NCBI RefSeq assembly: GCF_009909185.1
Contig: NZ_JAAAMV010000005.1
Location: 1-64,000 of the forward strand
Origin: Paenibacillus glycinis
GTDB taxonomy: Bacteria > Bacillota > Bacilli > Paenibacillales > Paenibacillaceae
Direction of reading: 5' to 3'
DNA length: 64,000 bases
A program made the translations under genes and the position numbers. Below are positions 44,853 through 51,880 of the stretch, piece after piece. The notes under the pieces were generated by a model. That model was given only the letters and a program-made list of their open reading frames with translations. It made no database searches and was not told where the DNA came from. Each line of letters begins with the position of its first letter. Position 1 is the first letter of the stretch.

Positions 44853-45854
44853 TTACCCGATATAACCGTCGTCTACGATATCAATGACCAACTGAATCGC
44901 CCTTTTCCCGTCTTCGACCGTAACCGCCGGGCTGCGTCCTTCGTCGATCGCGCGTACCATATCTTCGATGATGCACTGATGCCCCGAAACTCCGAACGGG
45001 TCATGCTCGATATCCCGAATCAGACTTTCGATTTGATCCTGCGTCATTTTCGAACTCTTCCACTCTTTAATCCAATTAGCCGTCTTTCCTCCCACGATCG
45101 CATAACCGTATTCGCCGAATACGCCGATCGACTCCTCGAGATTCTTATCGAAAATCGTCGTCGCCGCCTCGACCGTTCCCAAGGCGCCGGATTCGAACTT
45201 CAAGGCCGCGACCGCCACGTCTTCCGCTTCGATATCCCTGATCCTGGTATCCACGATCGATTTCACTTTGGCCACCGGGCCGAAGAGCCACAGCAGAAGG
45301 TCGAGATTGTGAATCGCTTGGTTCATCAGCACGCCGCCATCCATCAGCTTCGTGCCGCGCCACGGGGCTTGGTCGTAATAAGCTTGATTGCGATTCCATC
45401 TGACCGTGGCATTCACATGGCTCAATTTCCCGAAGTTCTCTTCTTCCAGCGCGCGTTTTAATTGTTTCATGGCCGGGCGATAGCGATTGGGGTGGACGAC
45501 GGCGGCTTTGACGCCGCTGCTTGCGACCGCTTCGATAATGGCATCGGCATCGGCTAGCGTCAGCGAGATCGGCTTTTCAATAATCAAATGCTTGCCCGCC
45601 TGCGCGGCTTGGATCGCGAGGGAAGCGTGCAAGCCGCTCGGCGTGCAGATGCAGATGACGTCGATTCGTGGCTCTGCTTGAAGCATCGCCGCCATATCGG
45701 TATACAGCTTGGCAGTCGTTACGGCTCGAAGATCGTCCAATCTGGCTTGGTTCGTATCGCATAACGCCAGAAGCTCCGCACCTTCGGTCCGGGCGATAGC
45801 CTCGATATGCTTATTGGCGATATGTCCGCATCCAACGATGGCAAAATATTTCAT
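44853..45854 (-). CDS. Gfo/Idh/MocA oxidoreductase (WbpB/WlbA-like)
   Basis: 333 residues: Rossmann VGCGHIANKH (residues 7-16), EKPISL with K94, and the catalytic region MNQAIHNLDLLLW. WlbA/WbpB oxidises C3 of UDP-GlcNAcA, recycling NAD with 2-oxoglutarate. It lies 37 bases upstream of the WbpA-like gene. The WbpB name rests mainly on context, because this family covers many sugar dehydrogenases. Confidence 0.88.
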   Translation of the reverse strand: MKYFAIVGCGHIANKHIEAIARTEGAELLALCDTNQARLDDLRAVTTAKLYTDMAAMLQAEPRIDVICICTPSGLHASLAIQAAQAGKHLIIEKPISLTLADADAIIEAVASSGVKAAVVHPNRYRPAMKQLKRALEEENFGKLSHVNATVRWNRNQAYYDQAPWRGTKLMDGGVLMNQAIHNLDLLLWLFGPVAKVKSIVDTRIRDIEAEDVAVAALKFESGALGTVEAATTIFDKNLEESIGVFGEYGYAIVGGKTANWIKEWKSSKMTQDQIESLIRDIEHDPFGVSGHQCIIEDMVRAIDEGRSPAVTVEDGKRAIQLVIDIVDDGYIG

Positions 45855-45920
45855 ATCCTGAGATCAGTCCTATCTTTTTCGTTCTAGATGACGCGCTTGG
45901 TCTGGCCGTGTCGTTCAGGA

Positions 45921-46541
45921 TTAGGCCGAAAGTCTGCTCTTTTCTTTTTTTCTTTCTCTCTTTTTCTCGAGGTAGAGCGAGACGCTGAGCGACAAAAACA
46001 AGCCGATAAACAACGAAATGGCCAGATTGAATTTCTTCTTCGGACTAACCGGAACGGCCGTTTCTTCAAAGTTGGCAAGATCGAGGACCGTGACGTTGGA
46101 ATTATGGACGATTTCTTTGGATTTATTGACGAAGGACGTGGCAAAAGCGTTCGCGATCGCAACCGCGTCCTTAGGGTTGTCGTCCGTGACGTACAACAAT
46201 ACGACGAGCGTGCCCGGGTCGGTTCTAACCTGGATTTTTTGAAGCAGCTGCGATGCCGTAAGCGACGTGGAGAGCATTTTTTTAGCTTCCTCGGCGATTT
46301 GATGGCTTTGAATCGTATCCTCGTAGGTCTTCGTGAGCAGTTGGCTCGCAAGGTAATCGTTGTATTTGTTATCGCTTGTCGCCCCGACGGTGCCCATGTT
46401 GGCCACCAGAGTAGCCGTGGCGCGATACTGCGGCGCGGAAAAGGTATTGATCAGAAACCCGCCTCCGACACAAACGACGAGAATGATAATAACCGCAATG
46501 ATATGCCGGCTGATTGCTTTGATTAAATAATCGATATCCAC
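45921..46541 (-). CDS. Chain-length determinant (Wzz/tyrosine-kinase modulator type)
   Basis: 206 residues from GTG 46541, seven bases after GGGGTGA. Two transmembrane helices (about 13-33 and 172-190) enclose an outer loop, and the C-terminus is short and Lys/Glu-rich (KKRERKKEKSR). These YveK/CapA-type proteins set polymer length and activate a partner tyrosine kinase. No CpsD/EpsB-like kinase or phosphatase is present in this window, so the partner must lie elsewhere or be absent. Confidence 0.9.
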   Translation of the reverse strand: MDIDYLIKAISRHIIAVIIILVVCVGGGFLINTFSAPQYRATATLVANMGTVGATSDNKYNDYLASQLLTKTYEDTIQSHQIAEEAKKMLSTSLTASQLLQKIQVRTDPGTLVVLLYVTDDNPKDAVAIANAFATSFVNKSKEIVHNSNVTVLDLANFEETAVPVSPKKKFNLAISLFIGLFLSLSVSLYLEKKRERKKEKSRLSA

Positions 46542-46575
46542 CTAATGTCACCCCGATATAGTTTGAATTGCCTAA

Positions 46576-47586
46576 TCACCGCGAATCGCTCGCCGTTCGT
46601 ATATACTCGCTGACTTCCTCCATATTCATGCTGACCATTCCGTATTTTCGGTTTAAATCGCGATAATGATTGATGATTTTCATCAGAGCGGACATATTAG
46701 GAACGGGATCATCCGCAAGGTTGTATGGATGCCACCACAGATGATACATCGTATTTGTTTTGGCCGCTTCCGTCATGCTCTTCAAGATCCTCCGCAGCCT
46801 GAAGCGTTCGATCCATCTCAGCTTGCGGGAATAGGGCCGAAAAAAATGGCTGGCCGGCACGTTTACGGGCAAGGACTTGTCCTGCATATCCAGCGCATAT
46901 ACATGGTGTCCCGAGAAATTGAAGTACGTATCCAATAACCGGAACGCTCTTAGGTACAACGGATCATTCGTGCTGTAGCCGTTGCGGTATAACCAATGCG
47001 GTTGATTCCCGCGATACGCCATGATTCCATGCCGATGGATTTCTTGCAAGTACGCAGGATTAATTTGGTTTCGCGGGAAGACGATGCTTTCTATCGGGAT
47101 GCCCCGTTTATCGGCAATGCTTACCGCGGCTCTTAAGTCTTCGGAAAATTCCTCTTGGCGTTGCCCGTCTTCTTTACAATAATAATGAGAGAAGGTATGC
47201 GTGGAGACACGCTGGTCATTCGTTTCTTGAATCAAGCGAATAAGGGAAGGCGCGAAGTGATAAGGGTCGTCTTGTTCGTTCTGTCCGACGACATCCTTGA
47301 TTTGCCGATAAGGAGATAGATTGGAATCCGAGTAATCGGGTAACGAGCTTGGCAAACTTTCCAGCATCTCGTCTTTCGTGTAAAAAAAGAGCAGCCCGAC
47401 AGTCGCCCAGGAGGCGTGAATGCCGTTTTTGGAAAACAGCTCCAGCATTTGCGGCACGATCTTTCTTTCAAGCGACAATTTCCGTTTGTAGTGTGCTAAT
47501 TTGTAAATATCCCTAACGCCCCAAAACAATTCAAAATCAAGAGATATCACAAAAACACCACTATGTATTGGTATTATTGGTATCAA
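46576..47586 (-). CDS. Polysaccharide deacetylase family protein
   Basis: Up to 336 residues. ISLDFELFWG (metal Asp-Phe-Glu) is the hallmark of a NodB-like subgroup with DFE in place of DDG, followed by STHTFSHYYC (histidines), FPRNQ and WHPYN. No signal peptide. The start is uncertain: TTG 47586 has only GAGGG directly before it and could be leaderless; GTG 47550 is another choice. It lies behind the candidate promoter at 47596 and may be the first gene of the exopolysaccharide operon. Confidence 0.82.
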   Translation of the reverse strand: MIPIIPIHSGVFVISLDFELFWGVRDIYKLAHYKRKLSLERKIVPQMLELFSKNGIHASWATVGLLFFYTKDEMLESLPSSLPDYSDSNLSPYRQIKDVVGQNEQDDPYHFAPSLIRLIQETNDQRVSTHTFSHYYCKEDGQRQEEFSEDLRAAVSIADKRGIPIESIVFPRNQINPAYLQEIHRHGIMAYRGNQPHWLYRNGYSTNDPLYLRAFRLLDTYFNFSGHHVYALDMQDKSLPVNVPASHFFRPYSRKLRWIERFRLRRILKSMTEAAKTNTMYHLWWHPYNLADDPVPNMSALMKIINHYRDLNRKYGMVSMNMEEVSEYIRTASDSR

Positions 47587-47595
47587 CCCTCATCT

Positions 47596-47625
47596 TATAT
47601 ATCTTCATAATTCTACATAAATCAA
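47596..47625 (-). promoter_or_regulatory. Candidate promoter of the exopolysaccharide operon
   Basis: On the minus strand TTGATT (47625-47620) and TATATA (47601-47596), spacer 18, ahead of the first deacetylase gene. If used, transcription would begin within a few bases of the candidate TTG start. Confidence 0.5.
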
Positions 47626-47706
47626 CACTGAATCTGTTGAACAGTATACTATTACCTATCTTTCAATACTAGCTCGATTTACCGGAAAGAAATTAGCTCC
47701 GAGCGG

Positions 47707-48720
47707 CTATCTCCGAATTTGGTGCGCTCCCTTAATTAATTCGAGTACATACCGAAGTCCTTGTTTGATGATTCGGCTTCTCCCCGGCTCCTCGTCCAAA
47801 CAAATCCGCTGAATATTGTAAACAATCTCGTCTTTCTTGAATCCGTCCGTCCCGAACGTCTTCTTCATGCTTTCGTTGATGCGGTCAAAAAAGGCTTTGT
47901 TTACCCCTCGGTCGTTAAACGGAAACGCGAACGCATGACTCCGGATCCCGAACATCGCTTCCAACTCTTGCATGCAAGTCAAGGTTTGGTCGACCTGCTC
48001 CTCCGTTGAAAGCTCGCTGTAGAGCGGATGATCCACGCTATGACTGCCGATGTCGTATCCGTTATTCAACAATTCCTTGATTTGGAGCTCGTCCATGAAC
48101 GGCTTGTTCGTATGCAAATAGGCTTGATAATCCACCTCCAGTATCGTCCCCAGCTCATCCAGCAAGGCTTTATCCCGATAAGAAATGGACAGTAGAAACG
48201 GTTTCAGTTGTCCTCTTGTAGCTTTCCGCCCATATTTGGCAGACCGCCGATTGATCTCATTGATGATTTCGGCCAGTTTTCGCTCAGAGACCGAATTTTC
48301 CAGCTGATAGAAGCGCTCAATCAACAGACTCGCCTGATGCCGATAAAACATCGTTTTATTATTGACGAAAGCACTGTTCAAAAAGAAGACGGCCGGGATG
48401 CCGCGGCTCCTTAGGATCGGATAAATCACATCGTAGACTTCTCTCATTCCATCGTCGAAACTTAGCAGGCAAACAGGCTGTTTGACTTTCCGATTCTCTT
48501 TGTCCATTCGAATATATTCATCCAATGATAGCAACCGATAGTTCTTTTCCAACAATTCGATATCTCTTTTGAACGCATCGATTCTTTTATATTTATACAA
48601 ATGTTTGACATGCAAGACGTCCTCGTCGCTCACCAAGTGATAAGACGGGAACAAACGTTTCGGCAGAAACGATAACTGCGCAGCATGAAATGGGATTACT
48701 CTCACGATTGCCTCTTTCAT
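47707..48720 (-). CDS. Polysaccharide deacetylase family protein
   Basis: About 337 residues from ATG 48720 (a GGGGGG run lies just upstream). NodB-like motifs are SFDDGMREVYD (near residue 93), GSHSVDHP and AFPFND near the end. It has no signal peptide. DNA here is lower in GC than the flanks. The gap of 120 bases to the next gene holds a promoter, so it may be a separate unit. The polymer acted on is presumably that of the locus. Confidence 0.85.
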   Translation of the reverse strand: MKEAIVRVIPFHAAQLSFLPKRLFPSYHLVSDEDVLHVKHLYKYKRIDAFKRDIELLEKNYRLLSLDEYIRMDKENRKVKQPVCLLSFDDGMREVYDVIYPILRSRGIPAVFFLNSAFVNNKTMFYRHQASLLIERFYQLENSVSERKLAEIINEINRRSAKYGRKATRGQLKPFLLSISYRDKALLDELGTILEVDYQAYLHTNKPFMDELQIKELLNNGYDIGSHSVDHPLYSELSTEEQVDQTLTCMQELEAMFGIRSHAFAFPFNDRGVNKAFFDRINESMKKTFGTDGFKKDEIVYNIQRICLDEEPGRSRIIKQGLRYVLELIKGAHQIRR

Positions 48721-48936
48721 ATGTCCCCCCAAGAACTCCCGAAATCCGGCCTACAATCAGCCGAACAGGTACAAAGAACCATTTCCGCTATCAGAATATG
48801 GATATCCTTCCATTCGCCATTTTAACACATTAATCGCCAATATTTGAGAAGCATTATAATATTTTATGAATCTTTTTTTGTAACCGGCGCTACGCAGGCC
48901 TATTCATCGCGTTTCAACCTGCCGAATGCGAAACAA

Positions 48937-48969
48937 AAAGCGGGACTATCATGACGATAGTCCCGCTTT
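48937..48969 (-). terminator. Terminator of beta-helix gene 3
   Basis: A perfect 14-bp stem AAAGCGGGACTATC (48937-48950) with its complement (48956-48969); on the minus strand it is followed by a T-rich TTTTTGTTT tract. Confidence 0.92.
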
Positions 48970-48993
48970 GATTAATAGATTATAAGTTCTAAT

Positions 48994-50370
48994 TTACAGC
49001 AATACCACGTTCACGTTCGAGCGCGCGGTCAGCACGGAGAAATTCTTTGCCGTGATCGCATTGTTTTTGCAAGTAATGTTTCGTTGTACGGCGCCAGCCA
49101 GATAAGTGGACAAATCGATTCCGCCGCCTTGTACCATGGAGATGTTGTTCCCGTTGATCACGCCTTGTTCGGCATTTTGCCAAGTCCAGATTCCGCGTTC
49201 CCCGTTTATGATTTTGTTGGAACTGATGTTGAAATTGCTGATGTTTCCGAGTCGAATTGCCGTAGTTCCTCCAATATTGCTGCTTTGACCCATGATAATG
49301 GTGTTATTAATTATTGTAATGTTCTTGAGCGTTTGGGACGCGCTCACTTCAATCGCCGCATAGTAACTGCCGATACCGTCGATCTGGTTGTTCGAAATCG
49401 TATTGTTATCCCCGTAAACGCTGATTGCGGAGAACATGTCCGGAGCAAGCTGCCCTTTATTGGTTCCTTGATAATAGTTGGATTTATTATACGAATTGGT
49501 GATGTGGTTATTGGTTACTTTAACGCCTTGCGCGTAGATCTTGATCGCGCGCTTCGCGCAGTTGTCGAAAGTATTATTGGAGATGACGCTATTCGTATCT
49601 TGTCCCATGTTGTTATCAAGATTAGGGTCTTCGTAATAAATGCCGTCGCCGTCATCCGCCGGGCCGATGTGATGGATGTGCGAGTTCGTAATGGTCAAAT
49701 TCTTTGCAGCCGTTTCCTTTGCGTTCCACGTCGTCGTCACGTAGATGCCTCTTGCCACCAGGCTGCCGTCGACCTTGTTGATCGAGTAAATATCATGTAC
49801 GTCTACATTGTCGATCGTTACTTTGGAAGTATTCCCGTAAACCAATATCCCGGCTACGACCGCCGAATAGTAATCGCTGCTTGGATCCTTGCTTTCGGAA
49901 GCGTTCATGACGTTTACGCCCGAGACCCGAATCGAGGACGATCCGCCGTTAACGACCAACACGCGATTCACTTGTTTGTTGCCGTCCAAGCTGATGCTGC
50001 TGATGTCCACATTTTGACCGTAGACCCGCACCAATTCCCAACCGAAGCTGCCGCTGCTTGCTTTGATTACCGTGCCCGAACCGGCACCTTGAACTTTCGT
50101 ATTGCCGTTTACCGACAACGTTTTGCTCGGATTTACGGAATAGGTTCCGCTTGGAAAGTATACGGTAGCGCTAGTGCGGGAGCCTTGATCCAGCGCTTTT
50201 TGAATCGCTGCCGTATCGTCCGTGCGGCCGTCCCCTTTGGCGCCCATTTCTTTTACGTTTATGGTTTTGCTGGAAGCAAACGCTTTAGCAGAGAAGATAT
50301 TCGCAAATCCGAAGCTCACCAGTGCGATAGCCGCGAATAGTACTGTCATTTTCTTAATCGAACTTTTCAT
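48994..50370 (-). CDS. Secreted right-handed beta-helix protein (pectate lyase superfamily), paralogue 3, riboswitch-controlled
   Basis: 458 residues with a signal peptide (about 8-32, VLFAAIALVSFGFANIFSAKAFA), GAKGDGRTDDTAAIQKAL and about 14 beta-helix coils. Blocks shared with paralogue 2: ARGIYVTTTW, GPADDGDGIYYEDPN, CAKRAIKI, APDMFSAISVYGDN, YYAAIEV, GERGIWTW and GGGIDLSTYL. GGAGG precedes the ATG. Its 5' leader of about 370 bases carries two cyclic di-GMP-I riboswitches, so expression depends on that messenger. Likely an extracellular lyase or epimerase that trims or changes the exopolysaccharide; activity is inference. Lacks obvious calcium-site motifs. Confidence 0.88.
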   Translation of the reverse strand: MKSSIKKMTVLFAAIALVSFGFANIFSAKAFASSKTINVKEMGAKGDGRTDDTAAIQKALDQGSRTSATVYFPSGTYSVNPSKTLSVNGNTKVQGAGSGTVIKASSGSFGWELVRVYGQNVDISSISLDGNKQVNRVLVVNGGSSSIRVSGVNVMNASESKDPSSDYYSAVVAGILVYGNTSKVTIDNVDVHDIYSINKVDGSLVARGIYVTTTWNAKETAAKNLTITNSHIHHIGPADDGDGIYYEDPNLDNNMGQDTNSVISNNTFDNCAKRAIKIYAQGVKVTNNHITNSYNKSNYYQGTNKGQLAPDMFSAISVYGDNNTISNNQIDGIGSYYAAIEVSASQTLKNITIINNTIIMGQSSNIGGTTAIRLGNISNFNISSNKIINGERGIWTWQNAEQGVINGNNISMVQGGGIDLSTYLAGAVQRNITCKNNAITAKNFSVLTARSNVNVVLL

Positions 50371-50397
50371 TCTTCATACCTCCGTGGAATTAAGAAT

Positions 50398-50429
50398 AAA
50401 AAAAAAGAGAGACCCTGTTTCAGGATCTC
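50398..50429 (-). terminator. Expression-platform terminator of the proximal riboswitch
   Basis: On the minus strand GAGATCCTG and CAGGGTCTC form a 9-bp stem (one G-U) with an AAA loop, followed by TC and nine T. It lies between the proximal aptamer and the ribosome site. Confidence 0.85.
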
Positions 50430-50437
50430 CCTTTACG

Positions 50438-50532
50438 GTTCCTGGAAACAATTCGGAAACTGGCTGGCATCTGGTTACCCAATTAGCCCCTGTAGCTTTG
50501 CGTCCCATGCTTTCGCATGGTTTGCCATTATC
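50438..50532 (-). ncRNA. Cyclic di-GMP-I (GEMM) riboswitch, proximal copy
   Basis: On the minus strand the sequence has the diagnostic order GGCAAACC, a CCATGC-GAAA-GCATGG hairpin (GNRA tetraloop), GGGACGCAAAGC, the tetraloop-receptor side CTACAGGGGC, a second stem, and TGCCAGCCAG. This is the class I cyclic di-GMP aptamer. The outer P1 helix is weak in this copy. An intrinsic terminator follows immediately, so ligand binding should switch transcription; ON or OFF cannot be told. Confidence 0.93.
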
Positions 50533-50565
50533 GTCGTTACCATTTAATTCGTGCGTGATTGAATA

Positions 50566-50600
50566 CAAAAAAAGAACCTACGCATCATGTCATAGGTTCT
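50566..50600 (-). terminator. Expression-platform terminator of the distal riboswitch
   Basis: On the minus strand AGAACCTATG and CGTAGGTTCT form a 10-bp stem with one wobble, followed by seven T. It separates the distal aptamer from the proximal one. Confidence 0.87.
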
Positions 50601-50612
50601 TTTACAGAACCT

Positions 50613-50701
50613 GAAAAGTTTTGGAAACTGGCTGGCATGCGGGTGATCCCGCGAAGCCCCTGTAGTTTTGCGTCCCGCACTTTCGCGCGGTTTGCCTTTT
50701 C
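50613..50701 (-). ncRNA. Cyclic di-GMP-I (GEMM) riboswitch, distal copy
   Basis: On the minus strand: GAAAAG, GGCAAACC, a CCGCGC-GAAA-GTGCGG hairpin, GGGACGCAAAAC, CTACAGGGGC, a GCGGG/CCCGC stem, TGCCAGCCAG and CTTTTC. The P1 helix is GAAAAG/CTTTTC (50696-50701 with 50613-50618). It belongs to the same class as the proximal copy, about 75% alike in the core, so the two read as a tandem arrangement in one leader. Confidence 0.93.
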
Positions 50702-50749
50702 GACATATCAGGTATATGAAATTAGTAATTCTTGTCAGTTCTTACTAGG

Positions 50750-50778
50750 ATAATAGCATGAGCTTTTTCAAATTACAA
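50750..50778 (-). promoter_or_regulatory. Promoter of the riboswitch-controlled gene
   Basis: On the minus strand TTGTAA (50778-50773) and TATTAT (50755-50750) with a 17-base spacer, directly upstream of the distal riboswitch. It gives a leader of about 370 nucleotides. Confidence 0.65.
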
Positions 50779-50804
50779 CATAATTCTTTTCTACTATATG
50801 ACTT

Positions 50805-50827
50805 TACAAAAAATGGCGCTTTTTGTA
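50805..50827. repeat. Perfect 8-bp inverted repeat next to the galU promoter
   Basis: TACAAAAA (50805-50812) and TTTTTGTA (50820-50827) flank seven bases, directly upstream of the galU -35. It has no T run leading to an end and so is a candidate operator for a dimeric regulator. Confidence 0.55.
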
Positions 50828-50828
50828 G

Positions 50829-50857
50829 TTTACATCAATACGCTAAACCTATATGAT
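50829..50857 (+). promoter_or_regulatory. Promoter of the galU-epimerase operon
   Basis: TTTACA (50829-50834) and TATGAT (50852-50857) are exactly 17 bases apart. The predicted transcript begins near 50864. Confidence 0.62.
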
Positions 50858-50863
50858 TCTTTT

Positions 50864-50900
50864 TATAGGTCCTTTTTCACCCTTCTTTCACGGACCTATA
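50864..50900 (+). repeat. Inverted repeat in the 5' leader of galU
   Basis: TATAGGTCC (50864-50872) and GGACCTATA (50892-50900) pair perfectly across 19 bases. Starting almost at the predicted transcript end, it would form a 5' hairpin that may stabilise the mRNA. It is not a terminator. Confidence 0.6.
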
Positions 50901-50944
50901 GTTGAAGCTCGTTTTTAATCATCTTTTCCAGAGAGGAAATCCGC

Positions 50945-51829
50945 GTGAGAATCAAAAAAGCTATCATACCTGCAGCGGGACTGGGTACGCGCTTTTTGCC
51001 GGCGACCAAAGCAATGCCGAAAGAAATGCTTCCGATCGTAGATAAACCTACCATTCAATATATCGTCGAAGAGGCCGTGGCATCCGGGATCGAGGATATC
51101 ATCATCGTTACCGGCAAAGGCAAACGGGCCATCGAGGATCATTTCGACAATTCCTTCGAACTCGAGAAGAATCTAAAAGAAAAAGGCAAGCTGACGCTTC
51201 TGGAAGAAGTGCAGCGTTCCACGCATATGGCCGATATCCATTACATCCGCCAAAAAGAACCGAAGGGCCTTGGCCATGCGATTTGGTGCGCGCGAAAATT
51301 CATCGGCAACGAACCTTTTGCCGTGCTGCTCGGCGACGATATCGTCGTTTCGGAGAAGCCCTGTCTTCAACAGCTGATCGACTTATATGAAAGATACCGG
51401 GTCTCGGTTATCGGCGTACAGCCGGTACCGAACGAATTCGTCTCCCGTTACGGGATTCTCGACGGCACGCTTGTCGAGAAGAACGTCACGCGAGTGACCC
51501 GTTTGGTTGAAAAGCCGTCTATAGCGGAGGCCCCCTCGAATCTCGCCATTCTGGGCCGTTACATCCTGACGCCGCGGATTTTCGACATTCTCGAAAACCA
51601 ATCTAGCGGCGCCGGAGGAGAAATACAATTAACCGATGCTATATCGACTTTGAATATGGCCGAAGCCGTCTATGCTTACGAGTTTCAAGGAACGCGTTAC
51701 GATGTCGGCGAGAAACTGGGATTCATCGAGACCATGATCGAATTTGCGCTTCGGAACGACGAGCTGAAGAGCGACGTCTTGTCCTATCTCCAAAAAACCG
51801 TAGCGAAACACATGAACGCAATAAGCTAG
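50945..51829 (+). CDS. galU: UTP-glucose-1-phosphate uridylyltransferase
   Basis: 294 residues from GTG 50945, nine bases after AGAGAGG. Family motifs: [28 protein letters not shown]-like [28 protein letters not shown] and GEIQLTD. Converts UTP plus glucose-1-phosphate to UDP-glucose, supplying UDP-glucose or UDP-galactose through the next gene. The 51-base gap to the epimerase means they are one operon. In B. subtilis the homologue is GtaB. Confidence 0.96.
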   Translation: MRIKKAIIPAAGLGTRFLPATKAMPKEMLPIVDKPTIQYIVEEAVASGIEDIIIVTGKGKRAIEDHFDNSFELEKNLKEKGKLTLLEEVQRSTHMADIHYIRQKEPKGLGHAIWCARKFIGNEPFAVLLGDDIVVSEKPCLQQLIDLYERYRVSVIGVQPVPNEFVSRYGILDGTLVEKNVTRVTRLVEKPSIAEAPSNLAILGRYILTPRIFDILENQSSGAGGEIQLTDAISTLNMAEAVYAYEFQGTRYDVGEKLGFIETMIEFALRNDELKSDVLSYLQKTVAKHMNAIS

Positions 51830-51880
51830 CAGGCGTGCATAATGCTAGTTTATGACGAACTTCCAGAGAGGTGAAACCGA

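Noticed and set aside
45884-48720. Tyrosine kinase or phosphatase next to the chain-length gene
   Set aside because: No Walker-type kinase or PHP phosphatase gene is present in the flanking genes.
49084-50340. A 418-codon plus-strand open frame across beta-helix gene 3
   Set aside because: Antisense shadow; the minus-strand frame has the signal peptide, ribosome site and conserved family blocks.
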